NCBI GenBank assembly: GCA_964036275.1
Contig: OZ038433.1
Coordinates: 5,249,048-5,313,047, forward strand
DNA: 64,000 bases
Origin: Litoditis marina
Taxonomy: Eukaryota > Nematoda > Chromadorea > Rhabditida > Rhabditidae
Reading direction: 5' to 3'
Part shown: positions 13,035 through 24,442 of the stretch, piece after piece
Layout: every line of letters starts with the position of its first letter
How positions within the stretch are numbered: position 1 is the first letter of the stretch
The notes under the pieces: generated by a model
Seen by the model: the letters and a program-made list of their open reading frames with translations, nothing else
The model's database searches: none
What the model was told of the DNA's origin: nothing
Program-made: the position numbers and the translations under genes

Positions 13035-16000
13035 TGACCTTCATGTCACTTCACAGTCGCATCGATAACAGTTCAATTGCCGTGTTCTTTCAATCAGCTC
13101 GCCATCAGATACAATAATCCCCGTCTAGTTCCTGCGCCAGCGCGAAATATGACTGGAAACGTGAAAAACGTGCCAAACGTGTACTTCACACGTATTTTCA
13201 CGTGAATGTAGACTATCCTAGTATGTTGTTAAGTGGAATACAGCTAGTAGTATGAAGAGCGACTGTTAACTTTTTGGTTTTTTTTAAGTAAAGACGATCC
13301 AAATTTTGACTCCCAGAGCTCCATTAGAGCAACATCAGTGTTTTACAGCAGCGTCTTCATGCTCTCTAGTTCGATTCCCCCATGAGACACCAGTTTTACG
13401 AACATGCCACCCCTTACGCATCGATCTTGATAACACACGTCAGTGTTTTTTGCGCTGTAGAAACAAAAAAGTTGTTTCGGTCGTGCACGTCTGATTTATA
13501 CGCGGCAGTCTGCAAATGCATTCCAAATTATGCGAATCTCTCTACTGGATGTATTTGACATTAATTTCGATGTATCTTGTAGTTTATACTGTTAGTCAAT
13601 TGCACAGTCACGTGAAACATGTTAAACATAGCAGAACTCAGAAACGTTCAATGAGAAAGGGCACGATTCCTCATTAGAATGCTATTTACCCACGGAATGT
13701 ATAGGATCTTTGGGAACATTGACTTTTTACCCCCCACCTTTCTGAATTGGTATTGCGTTTGGGGAATTATAGTTTGACCCCCCCCCCCCCCCGCCGGGGG
13801 GTGATAATTCAATTTATCACTCGCAATACAAAAGTTTGAGGGTGGGGGGTAAAAAGTAAACATTTCCGGTATTGAAGTTCAGCCCCCACTCGTTGAAGTT
13901 TGACCCCCCACCATTGAAGTTCTACCCCCCGCCGACCCAGGTGGGGGGTAAATAGTAAATGTCGAAGTTGATTTTTGACCCCCCCCCCCTCTCCTAGATT
14001 TTCAGGTTTTAGCTTGGGTGGGGGGTTGAAGTGCTACGGGGGGGACTCAACTAAAGTGGGGGGCGATACTTCAATTTTCCCGGATCTTTGAGGAAATTAC
14101 GGCGTACACGTTGATTTGGCTGTGTTTGTTTGTAGTTTGAAACGCGTGTCTATTAGACATGGTTCCAGTTTTTTGCTGTGTTCGTGGGTCAAACTATTAG
14201 CGGGAAAAACTTTTCTGTGTCCAACAGATCAAACTACAATTCGGTCCATATAGGTCATTTGTTTGTTTTCTGTGAGAAGTTAGTTTGTGATCCTTTTTGT
14301 CTCTCACAGTTTCTATACTAGAAGTAATTGAATAGTCACGTAAAGATAGCATTCTAATCAGGAATCGTGCACTTTGTCATTGCACGTTTCGGAGTTCTGC
14401 TGTGTTTAACAGATTTCCGGTGACTGTGCAATTGACCAACAGTATACAAGCGGCAAAGTTTTTGGTATTTTCTCACCAAGTCTGATTTTATCTCCGTTCA
14501 ACTTTCTTGTTATTCTCGCAGGTGAAAAGTGCAGAGAACCTGTTTCATTAAAACTACATCTTGACTCTACTAACACCCTATATTTGATGAAGTCTACACT
14601 TTTTATACCATTTCTGAGACTATGATTTGGGGAATTATGTTTGTTTCCTTAAACATCATCGCCAGTGCTAATTTAGTTCCTCCGCTTCTATGAACTTTTC
14701 AAATTTTTAATATGATAAAGTTCACGGAACACCAGATTTCACACAAATATTATTTCTAAAGTTCAACTGCATACTTTATGAGTCCACGTCTGGTTGAAAT
14801 TAGCTGGATCAGAGTTTTATACTAGAAGTAAATTGAATAGTCTAAAGTTAGCATTCTAATGAGCCATCGTGCACTTTGTCATTGCTCGTTTCTGAGTTCT
14901 GCTGTGTTTAACATGTTTCACGTGACTAAGAAATTGACTAACAGTATAATAATAATAATATTTATTACACAAAATGTGCAACGGTACAAAAACATATGGA
15001 GGAAGAATATGGTACAGAATAAGAAAATTATAGTTTTGATTCACACGCTTTCACCGTTTCACGTCTTACTTTTCTCATATTCTGATGTTCAAAACCAATA
15101 CAATTTCCAAGGTTTGGTAGAAAATCAATCTTTTTCCAACATAAAACTGTAGCGATCTCTTCAAAAACTTGTCCTAGTTTTCCTAGACGCCGAATGGCGC
15201 CCGTTTCTGGGCGCAGCGCCAATTGGCGCCGTAGGTCCACGTGGCTGTCTGTGGTGTAAATGTCTCTCTCTCTTTCTCCTGCTGCTGGGTCGTTATCAGT
15301 GAAATCAATGTATGTCTCCAATTATCTCTATTCTTAATCAATAGCTGATAGTAGTGCGTAAAACGGCCTTCTCCCCACCCAGCCCCATTACAAATTATCA
15401 TCTTAGTTCACCGTTTCGTTACGATTAGTAAAAGAGAAACAAACATTTAGTTTTTCTTTCTAACGCTTGCAGAATAGTATAAGCAAAATAGAACAAAACA
15501 TAAAAAAAGTAACGAAATAGATTGTGTATTTCACTACCGCACCACTGTTTTATGATTGCGCGCTACTCAGCAAATGATCCCAATGTCATTCGGTACTTTT
15601 TAAATTGAGATATCGATTTTTGTGAAGTATATGTTTATCAAGACATTATTATCAAACAATCAGTTCTAAGATACTATTTATTACGCTAAGGATAACTTTT
15701 TTTCATTTCTTTCTTTTGAAAGTGAAGCATGACTACAGTTGACAGTCGTCTGACTTTTTTAAATACTGTTCCGATTTGTTGTTTACTTGCACTTTGATGG
15801 AGTAAACAAAAAAGTAAACAATGTGATGGTTGGAGCTAGATGTTTGTGTTTTTCGTAATATAAACTGAATGATTCACGAATTTCGCCACTTCTCTCACGC
15901 ATTTTATCCGGCCCGCATGGGATTTCGCCGCTTCATACCGATTCAATACTACATTCTGTATTTTTATTTATTACAAGATTTTAAAGATCACCAAACAACC

Positions 16001-19000
16001 CCTGAAGGGGTAATGTAGATCAATGTGACCGACTTTGGTCAACAACTATAATGTCACTTTCAAAGTATGTTTCTATAATTTGAGATAAGGTGCTGATAAT
16101 CAATCATCGATTGTTCGCAAGAAAGCCGCTTAAAGGGACCGTTCCTCTTTAATTTGGAGGTTCGAGCTGATTAGTCGATATTGTTCACATTGAAAAACCA
16201 AAATCATTCATATAGGTGTCAACTTTCTGTCTCGCTCCGTGCTCTCGAAAATGCGGCGCGACCACGCGCACGTACATACACCGCCGAGTTCACCTACGTA
16301 CAAAATTTTCAAAATGTCCACAAAATTACAAAACCATATTCAAAACATGGCCAAAATTACCAATTTGAAATCTGTGGAAAAAGATTTGTAAGTATCATGA
16401 AAACTACAAAGCAGTGATAGTTTAAGGATAGCTGCATTACAGTAACCCAAATCCTGTTCGCTTCTGTTTTGCTTCGTAATAATGTGGTTTTTTAAACTCT
16501 CTGTACGTGAGGTATAAACTTTCATCTCAAAGCAGAATAAATGACTTTTTTTCATATTTCGAAAATCACCTACATTTCACATTACAGAGGTACGGTCCCT
16601 TTAACCATGGCAATCACGGGCCTATTTTTTAATGGCTTCGACGAGAGAGCGCGCAGGTCAGAGAGACGTTGACTGTGCTCCCTGTCTACGGCCTCATAGA
16701 TCACCATGCTCTCGCTTTTGTGGCTGACAAATTCCAATCTTTCACAGTAAATGTTTTTAAGTTGCGTTTTCTCCGTTCTCCACCATCTTTTATTCGGCTC
16801 GGTATTCACAATTAATTGAGCTAATAATGATAATAATGATGAAGTTTATTTCCTGTACAAAGACATTATGCTGCTAGTTTGTACAAGGACATTTCGTCAA
16901 ATAGTTTCAATTTTATTTCAAACCTTATTTTTCAGGATGCCGTTGGTGCGCGAGGTGATGATGGCTGCTTCGTCGGCCGCCCCCACCACCGCCTCCTACA
17001 ACATCAAAGACCGCAGTTCCGCCGGCGCCGCCATCTGTGCCGTGTGCGGAGACGGACAGGCCAAACTACACTACGGGGTACGTTTTGTATTTGCATATTG
17101 TATGTATATGTATATACATATATAATTAAAGCGGACAATTGTATTAGCATTGGTTTTACGAACAGGCCAAACTTATCTACGGGTAGAATTTTATAGACTC
17201 AATGGAATATAGCAAATAGTGCTGATCAATAGAACTGTCCCTACTGAACTAGGGACCCAACCAACCTTATCAGGCAACTCGAGCGAGCCGCACTTACAAG
17301 TATCATTCAGAATCGATCGATAACTGATAGTTGCAAAATTCACGTTTTCCAAAAAATTTTCATTGAAGTGTCTGGCAGATTACGTTTTTTCTTCCATATT
17401 TCTGCATTTTTTGGCAATTTACGTCACGGCTGCGTGGAATTAAAGGACTGATTATGGTTATCTGGCCTGCACCCGGCACCTGTCTTTTTTCCTCGTAAAT
17501 GTCAACTTTCAATCACGAACAAATATAGTGCACATTTTATTACCCGACAAATGGGGTCGTACAGTAGCGAAAACGGCAGAATGGAGTAGCTTTGCGACAA
17601 TCTTGGTAATCATAAAAATTAGAAGTTGAAAGGTACTGACTGAATGGCCCCAAAACTCACAGTAATAGTTAAAAAGAACGTGGAAACTTCAGTAAAGTCG
17701 TGAAATTCGTTTTTTAAGGGATTTTCACCATAAAACAACAATAGCAGGAACAAAACTATGAGATTTTTTCTCATGAAACAAGAAATCAATAATATGTTGG
17801 CTGCAGGTGCTCGCCTGCTATGGCTGCAAAGGCTTCTTCCGTCGAACATTGGCCGGAAAGTACCGGTACGCCTGCCGGTTCGGAAACAACTGTATCGTTG
17901 ATAAATGTAAGTTATATCTTTATATATTTAAATTATACAATGAGTTAGTTTTGTCCTTTGAAGACTTTCGGATGGTTTTACTGATTTACGTGAATAGTTA
18001 TTTACTCATGCGCACGACTACAAAATAATTCAATTATGTACATTTTTCACTCCAAGCCTCAACATCAACATTGGTGATTATAAATAATATCTCACGACTT
18101 ATTTGGATCACAAGTTTTCTTTGTGTAACAGTGTACCACTTATTTTTCATTTCACGGTCTGATGAAAGGTATACTGTTAAATGACCCTAGAACCCTTATC
18201 ATTCGATCACACCAAATGGCTAACAGCAAGAAACAGAACAGTTGCATCATATGGGGGTTCGTAAGAAAAGTGATAAAAATCAGAAAGGATAGAAGTTTAT
18301 AGAATGAGACAGCAGAAAATATGCATACTTTTGTTTCAATGTTTTGGGAGCGGCAAAATCAAACTGCTTAATTCTAAAATCATCTCTGATTTTCATCGTC
18401 TGTTTCTTCATTCGCATTCCCTGTCCCTTTCAATGTATTCATAATCTCCATTTATTATCTTCTCACTTTTTTCGTCTATAACTTTTGATCGTACTCTGTG
18501 TGTTTCTCTAAGCCTGTTCCCCTCTCTCTCAAATTGATTATGTCATATCAAAACTTGCAAAAAAATCAGAACCGGAAAGATTGAGAGCTTTACACATTAA
18601 AAACGTTAATGATTCAGCAGATAGACACTTTTCGCATACATAGAATGGTAATTGATTTTATTTTGTTGGGGTCGTATTAGGGTTGTTAATCAATTCCAAA
18701 AATCAAGTCAATTCCAATTCCAATTCTTTTTCGTTTCTCAAAAACCACTCAATTCCAATTCCAATTCTTTTTCATTTCTCAAAAACCACTCAATTCCAAT
18801 TCCAATTCTTTGGCAATTCTCAAAACCACTCAATTCCAATTCCAATTCTTTTATATTTTCAAAAACTGCTCAATTCCAATTCCAATTCCGATCAATTCCT
18901 CGAAATTTCAGATTTTCATTTCCCATTCCATTGGAATTGATTGGAATTGATTAGAATTGATTAGAATTGACTGTGTTTCCAACTTAATGTCAGTTTTTTT

Positions 19001-22000
19001 CTCAAAAAACGAAAAGAAACAATGTTCACTTAGGTTCCATTGCACAAGAGACATAAGGAACAATGGTAATTTAGTCATGAACAAGGAAAATCAGCATGGA
19101 ATTGTAAATCAATTCTGAAGAAATTCTGGGAGAAAATCAAGTCAATTCCAATTCCAATTCCAGTTGTTCTGATATACGAAAGAATTGGAATTGCAATTCC
19201 AGAAATTTTTTGACATACAAAAGAATTGGAATTGCAATTCCAACTATTTTCCACATACAAAAGAATTGGAATTGCAATTCCAATTTATTTCGACAGACAA
19301 AAAGAATTGGAATTGCAATTCTTTTGGATGATTATCTCAATTCTATCAATTCCAATTCCAATTCCAATTTCAATTCTAACAACCCTAGGTCGTATTGATT
19401 TTATTGATTTTAGATCAGCGGAACAGCTGTCGATACTGTCGATTCAATAGATGTATAGAAGTTGGCATGGACCCCAAGGGTGAGTTTTGAAAACCACGAG
19501 TTACTAGTAGTTTTTCAGTAATCTTTTCAAGGTATGACGAAATTTGGTAGATCAAAGAACTTTATTTGCTTCAATAAACTCATACCGTTTACTGAGATGA
19601 GGGTAGAAGTTTAGAGCTCAATGAAAAAGAGGTATATTGATTTGCAGCCGTCCGGCCGGACCGGGACCTGACCGGGAAGCAGCGGGTGCCGCGGATGAGG
19701 AAAAAACAAATCGATGAGGACCTTCTCAATCACATGGTAAGAGCTCCTACGGAATTTTTCAAAAAAAAAAACAACAAACAATGAAAAAAAACAACAAACA
19801 TGAAACAGTAAAAAATGCGTGTTGATTTGGTTTGGTTTAATTTGGTTTTCCATTTTGATGTGTTTGTAGTTTGGTCACATCGTTATTCGGACAATGAATA
19901 GAGCTTGTGTTGTGTCCAGAAATCAGACTACCACTCATATGTTGTCAGAATCAATATAGTTTTTTCTGCAGATGCGGTTACAAGGCGATGACTGGTCGCG
20001 GAAACTGCCGGTAGAGGTGCGGATACTGTTGATGCAACTGATGAACATTGAGGGAAAGGTCAGTATCATATAAGCAGCACATTGATTTCGTGAGACAATT
20101 GTATGAACGAAAACTTGACAAAAATACATGAGCACGTGGACGTGTGAAACACATCCATTCACGTTTCACATGTTTATAAAAATAGGTTTTGGACAATGCT
20201 AACGCCCGACTGTCTGTTTTAAATAATCAACTGGTTTTTGGGAACATCTTAGAAACAATGAAATTTTTGATGATTTTTTTTCAGAAAAGCCATTGAAAGC
20301 TTTTTCATTAAGAAACGAGTCAATTTGAAGTTCTACCTGTATAAAAGCAAGTAACATTTCATCCATCTACTCCAGGTGACAAAAGGTGATCAGAATGCGA
20401 TAGCCTCCTCGCACTCCCTGTCGAGCAGCTCATCCTCCCACCGAAGGGACCACAGGAGTGTTTCCCTCAGGGAGATGTTCGAACAACGACCCGTCATGGA
20501 CGCTAGGAGGACAGAGGTCCGTATACACTATCTAGGCTCAAATATCGCAGGAACCAACCTATTTTTTCTCTCTGAAACATTGAATAGTAAAAGATTGTTT
20601 TTTTTTGTTAGAATAATGATACCTTTCCAACGGCTGTTCCCACAACTAACTTCTACTCCATCGCAGTATTTTGGTACGCTCCATGCAGTAGAATATCACA
20701 ATCAAATGCGCAAATTGTTAAACGTTTTGGTGGGTCTCACGCAATTTAAACGCACTAGGAGTTTTTTGATTCTACTATGAGAGTCTCAGTAGGATTGGAA
20801 AAGACTGTATTTTCGTCTACAACGAATCTTGTTCAGATGCGGTACGAGCCGTTCCGTATGGCGAAGACGGAGGAGCTGTCGGAGATCGCGCACCGCCGTG
20901 CCATCGCCGCCGTCGACTGGGTGGACAGTCTGACCGAGATAGGGGAGATAGCCACCACCGAGGATAAGGTAACAATAGTAATAATGATAACAATAATAAT
21001 AATAATAATAATAGTAATAAAATTAGTTGAACTGATATTTTATATACCTAAATGGTAAAATATCGTTGTGGTTGTCGAGTGAATCACAATTTCACATTGT
21101 GAGAAGGGTGACGCCTATTCTTCCGGAGGCCAGATTCATCGGGATTAGAGTTGTTGGAAATGCTTACACCTTTTTTATTTTAAAGCGACCCTATAATGTG
21201 TACGGTATCATCCCACTGTGTGTAGTTTGCCATCATTCGGTTTTGGTCCGAATTCATAAATTTAGGCGTGTATAGAGATCAAACTCCAGCACGCATATCA
21301 GATTAGTTTCTATACTGTGGTACCTGCAGGTCTCGCTGGTGAAGTCGTGCTACTCCCCGCTGACCATCTTCAACTTCTCGGCCCGAACGGCCCAGAACAC
21401 GAAGAACCCCGACATTCTGTGTCTGTGCAGTCATTCCTATGTGCCACGCCAACTACCTCCCGAGTTCAATGAAACCAAGTGAGCACATTTCACACAAAAA
21501 TCTTACGAAAATAGCTTTCTCTCGCGATTTCAAAGTTGATAGTCCGCGAAAAATCACTTACTCTCCGATATTAGAAAAATCAACATCGACTGGTTTTGTG
21601 CGCGTTAGCACTCCAAACACCATGGTTCGATCCCACTCGGTGCGGTATCTTCATGGCGGACCGCATGAGCTGGTAATAACGCTCACCCATGTCTAGCTTC
21701 TCTCTACGGACCCCCTTCTCTACGGATACTACAATGTGATCATTGTCTTGGTTGTAATTGTATAAATAAAGTAACACACGGCTGAAAGAGTTGTCGTAAA
21801 AGATTATTATTATTATAACATTTCGACCATTTAGAGTGAGATTAACACATGTTTTGCCTGGTTTCTGGAGTAGTTTTTATTGAACACTCTTGTGTTTAAA
21901 AGTAGTAATAAAATATAGAGATTTTTGTAAGTATCCAAGAAGGAAGTTCGTGATGTTCCTAAATTCCTCTCATATCTACCAGAGACGAAAAAGATAAGGG

Positions 22001-24442
22001 TTGTAATACCTGTAATCAAGGACAGCGTCATAGCGGAAGAATTATATTGTGTATAATCCCATCTAAGCCATCACTAAGAGAAATTGATTGCCGCTCCAAT
22101 AATCGAACTTTTGAACTGCATAACTGTACTATTCATAGGGGGAAGAGGTTCATGTTGAATAAAACTGGAAAATATGGAAAAACCTGAAATTCTGAAATAA
22201 ACCTACTAAAGGTTACAGTTCTTATTTGAGTAAATAACCAACAACGAACTACTTTTACAAAGTTTTGGTGACTGGTGCAGATATTCAACGATCATATTAT
22301 GAATAAAATGAATTCGTAAACATGTTTATTTTATTAGTACCTAAACTACAAACCTATTTCAATCCATTCTATCATCGTAATTTCCAGCCACCTCTCAAAT
22401 GTGCTGATCGACCGAACCCTGAACGAGTTGGTCGCTCCATTGAGGAAATTGAATCTGAGGGAGGAGGAGATAGTGCCCCTCAAGGCTATTATCATACTCA
22501 ATCCAAGTGAGTTCGGTTGAAAAAAGGGCGCTAATCTCGCACAAATATTTTGGTGTCGAACACATTATCATCATGTTGTTACCTGAAAACTCAATCTTGA
22601 AACAATGTGACGTGATTGAAGGAAATAGGATTCGCTCTTCCCGGACCTAGCATGTACCACATATGTTACCCTATCCCGCTGTGTTTGTAGTTTCAACCTG
22701 TTGTTTTTCGGTCAGAAGTGGCTTATTGTTTGTATTAAGATCAACCGACAAGGGAGATTCTGCTATTCCTTATGGCTAAACTTGCAATTGCAGACACAAA
22801 GGGCCTGACGGCGCAGGCGCGACAGGCCATCGGGGACCTGAGGGACAAGGTGCAGGACATGTTGTTCCAAATAGTCAAGGAGCTCCATCCAGTATACTCG
22901 GCCAGCAGTCGATTCGGAAACCTTCTACTCCTACTGCCCACCATCACGGTTAGTTGGAGATTGACCACGTGAGAAGCGTGTTATACTTTTTATGTGCACG
23001 TGAACACGTGTTTTTATCCGGTGGCAAATTCGCATACTCAAACATATGTCACAAAATCGTCAAATTCCTCCACTGGTACTGCACACTATCACAGTTAGCT
23101 GACGGTCCTACGCTAGTTTCTTCCTTTCTATGCTGGCGTACTATGTGAGAGGCATGAATGCGGTCCTAGGCTGTTTTCACTGTTTTGAACCCGAGAAAAT
23201 TTATTTTTTTTCTCAATGAGCATGTGAGAAGCCAGTCTGTCTGTGTCCTGAACACATGGAAATTGTATTCTGCCAAAAGCAAATTATCACTTCAAGTTCC
23301 AAAATAAGCGATCCATTATTTGAAAACGAGACTCTTCTATCTTTCGCGAAAAACCAAACTCTCCCAACTCACAAACGTGAAACTCGAAAAACAACTCTCT
23401 GCAGAGAATTAAACTGTAGAATGCAGTGCCTTAAGAAAAGTTCCACATGTGTATTCTGAAACGCAATTAATTTCAGACGCTGTCGGGCCTGATGAGCGAG
23501 AACATGCAGTTCTGTCAGGCGTTCGGGGGTCGACAGAGCGGTGACCCCCTGCTCACGGAGATGTTCGGCGACTTCAAGTTCAACTTCGACGAATCCCAGA
23601 TCAGCTCCTCGTCTGTCAGTCCCCCGCTATTCGAGAACCCCGCGGAGATCACGTTGCAGGTGAGGATCACGTGAAAGTCCACGTGAAAATGTAGATTCTG
23701 AAACATTTTCATGCAATTTTCTCTCAGGTGATTCGTAAATTGAGTTGTGCAGGGTACCATTAACCACATATACGTTTTGTGTGACGCGTGAAGCACTGCG
23801 AAAAAGGTGTGATGGAGCTCGGATTGTGAAAAATTTAGTATTTAACGTTAACCTACTTATGACAGAAAAGAAAAATAAAGGTTTGGTTGCAGTCAATATC
23901 TCCACCCTTATTGGACTCGCCAGGAGTGTCGCGGCCGTCGCGGATAGCACGGCGCGACGCGACAACTCAGACAGAGCAGGAACGAAGCTCCAGTCCGATG
24001 CCACTCAGTCGCAGCAGCAACTCGTTGATCAGTGGCGGGTACTCACCGCCCATGAATGTGAGTGAATTACACTGAGAAGAATACGCGGTGTAGTGTGATG
24101 TACCAAAACAGGCACACGTAATCTGTAATGGTGTGAGGAAAACTTCAAACGCAAGAAGAGTGATCAAATTGTACTGTTTTCAACTCCATTGTAGGGTTTT
24201 TTTCCTTGTATGATTGCCGCACATGGTCTACAGTTATCCCTGAAATAATGTGACCGTATCCGCACCACGGGTTAACGAATGGTTGATTTTACGTCGTTAC
24301 AGTAACCTCTTATGATCTACAGGTCTCGCTGTCGTCGCCCTTCCACACTCTGCTGGACGACGAGCCGGCCTTCTCGCCCTCGCACGACATCAACCTCGTC
24401 GATCTGGGGAACTGCGAGGATTTTCTCTCACTTATGCAGTAG
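6287..24442 (+). CDS. HNF4-type nuclear hormone receptor (gene A)
   Basis: Predicted nuclear ligand-regulated transcription factor. Exons: 6287-6370, 9388-9497, 16936-17077, 17807-17906, 19414-19479, 19648-19736, 19972-20058, 20376-20516, 20837-20968, 21330-21478, 22388-22506, 22794-22948, 23477-23659, 23893-24057, 24323-24442. All junctions are GT..AG and the phases close on 613 aa plus TAG. Exon 2 encodes an acidic, aromatic N-terminal stretch (DMDYDFYQEEDFDDSYSFEE). The DNA-binding domain is about residues 99-172: CAVCGDGQAKLHYG, then [10 protein letters not shown] (P-box with Tyr where HNF4 has Asp), then NSCRYCRF and GMDPKAVRPDRD. Residues about 230-250 are Ser-rich. The ligand-binding domain is about 265-495 and has HNF4-like FGNLLLLLPT and the AF-2-like PLLTEMF (482-488). 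A Ser/Pro-rich F-type tail follows. Introns 1 and 2 (3.0 and 7.4 kb) are repeat-filled. Exon 3 begins G-ATG straight after TTTTCAG, so a shorter isoform is possible. Nematode nhr-64/nhr-69-type genes are candidate orthologues, an unverified recollection. The 5' end is the least certain part. Confidence 0.9.
7486..7556. mobile_element. TGTAGTTTGATC fold-back MITE
   Basis: The ends TTGTAGTTTGATCC and GGATCAAACCACAA are inverted repeats 71 bases apart. This is one of the cleaner members of a family found more than ten times in the window. Confidence 0.75.
8519..8992 (+). mobile_element. 466-bp element flanked by TTAA, copy 1
   Basis: It is bounded by TTAA on both sides. The terminal inverted repeat of about 24 bases starts AGGGACCGTTCTTCTTTAAT. 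The interior is about 90% alike, in inverted orientation, to 16130-16604. TTAA target duplication suggests a piggyBac-mobilised non-autonomous element. The 73-aa open frame inside has no recognisable domain. Confidence 0.85.
9646..9779 (-). mobile_element. TATACTAGAAG MITE, copy 3
   Basis: Near full-length inverted copy in gene A intron 2, from TATACTGTTAGTC to AATAGTATA. A fragment of the same family (TAGAAGTAAATTAAATAGTC) lies at about 10029-10055. Confidence 0.85.
10640..10733. repeat. (ATAGA)n/(TTCTA)n palindromic microsatellite
   Basis: About 45 bases of AGAAT repeats run directly into about 45 bases of the complementary TTCTA repeat, so the whole block can fold into one long hairpin. 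Confidence 0.95.
10803..10872. mobile_element. TGTAGTTTGATC fold-back MITE
   Basis: The ends TTGTAGTTCGGTC and AAATCAAACTACAA are inverted and 70 bases apart, with the usual TGTGTT-like left flank. Confidence 0.65.
12934..13031. repeat. (CT)n microsatellite
   Basis: About 70 bases of perfect CT follow an impure CT-rich lead. Open frames through it are not genes. Confidence 0.95.
13585..13684 (-). mobile_element. TATACTAGAAG MITE, copy 4 (truncated)
   Basis: Inverted copy that breaks off after GAATGCTATTT, about 30 bases short of the expected end, just before the poly-C/poly-G block. Confidence 0.75.
13704..14090. repeat. Poly-C/poly-G block with 9-bp flanking direct repeats
   Basis: The block has alternating runs of six or more C or G on the same strand, including one run of about 14 C. 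The motif TTTTTACCCCCCACC at about 13725 is inverted at about 13840. The direct repeat GGATCTTTG occurs at both edges (13704-13712 and 14082-14090). G-quadruplex potential exists on both strands. Confidence 0.8.
14130..14198. mobile_element. TGTAGTTTGATC fold-back MITE
   Basis: The ends TTGTAGTTTGA and TCAAACTA are inverted, about 69 bases apart, with TGTGTTTGT at the left. Confidence 0.6.
14314..14446 (+). mobile_element. TATACTAGAAG MITE, copy 5
   Basis: Full-length forward copy from TATACTAGAAG to AACAGTATA. Confidence 0.88.
14818..14948 (+). mobile_element. TATACTAGAAG MITE, copy 6
   Basis: Forward copy from TATACTAGAAG to AACAGTATA. Its right end runs directly into ATAATAATAATATTTATT, the tail of a possible retroposon fragment. 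Confidence 0.85.
14949..15321 (-). mobile_element. Possible non-LTR retroposon 3' end
   Basis: On the minus strand a 97-codon open frame (15321-15028) is followed by AATAAATATT and then (ATT)n, which abuts a MITE at TA. An AATAAA-like signal followed by a short ATT-type tail is typical of some LINE and SINE 3' ends. No reverse transcriptase motif is visible, so this is an inference from structure only. Confidence 0.35.
16130..16604 (-). mobile_element. 466-bp element flanked by TTAA, copy 2
   Basis: Bounded by TTAA on both sides, with ends AGGGACCGTTCC and ACGGTCCCT. Inverted relative to 8519-8992 and close to it in length and sequence. It lies in gene A intron 2, about 330 bases before exon 3. 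Confidence 0.85.
18689..19385. repeat. AATTCC-based satellite in gene A intron 4
   Basis: The left part has units of about 41 bases with CAATTCCAATTCCAATTC plus a TTTTTCATTTCTC spacer. After a ~190-base centre with little of the motif, the right part has units with GAATTGGAATTGCAATTCC. The two halves are roughly inverted. It ends 28 bases before exon 5. Open frames through it (Asn-Ser or Pro-Ile repeats) are artefacts. Confidence 0.9.
19864..19933. mobile_element. TGTAGTTTGATC fold-back MITE
   Basis: The ends TTGTAGTTTGGTC and AATCAGACTACCA are inverted; gene A intron 6, about 40 bases before exon 7. Confidence 0.6.
21219..21291. mobile_element. TGTAGTTTGATC fold-back MITE
   Basis: The ends TGTGTAGTTTGCC and AGATCAAACTCCAGC are inverted; gene A intron 9. 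Confidence 0.55.
21590..21780 (+). mobile_element. Possible tRNA-derived SINE fragment
   Basis: GCGCGTTAGCACTCC followed by CCATGGTTCGATCCCACTC resembles the half of a tRNA holding the B box. About 120 bases later comes TATAAATAAAGTAAC. Lies in gene A intron 10. Weak. Confidence 0.3.
22684..22748. mobile_element. TGTAGTTTGATC fold-back MITE
   Basis: CCCGCTGTGTTTGTAGTTTC at the left and AAGATCAACCGACA at the right; the right arm is diverged. Gene A intron 11. Confidence 0.5.

Larger units (their letters stand above)
9498..16935 (+). other. Gene A intron 2 (7.4 kb)
   Basis: It starts GTGAGT and ends TTTTCAG. It contains copies of at least four repeat families, a CT microsatellite, an AGAAT palindrome, a poly-C/poly-G block and a possible retroposon 3' end. 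No coding exon was recognised. It is by far the longest intron in the window. Confidence 0.7.

Noticed and set aside
12592..13117. Open frames of 158 and 92 codons
   Set aside because: Driven by the CT microsatellite; they end in Ser-Leu repeats and lie in a gene A intron.
18652..19450. Open frames rich in Asn-Ser and Pro-Ile
   Set aside because: Translations of the AATTCC satellite in a gene A intron.
23627..24004. 125-codon minus-strand frame
   Set aside because: Antisense to exons 13 and 14 of gene A, whose splice phases and domain content are convincing.
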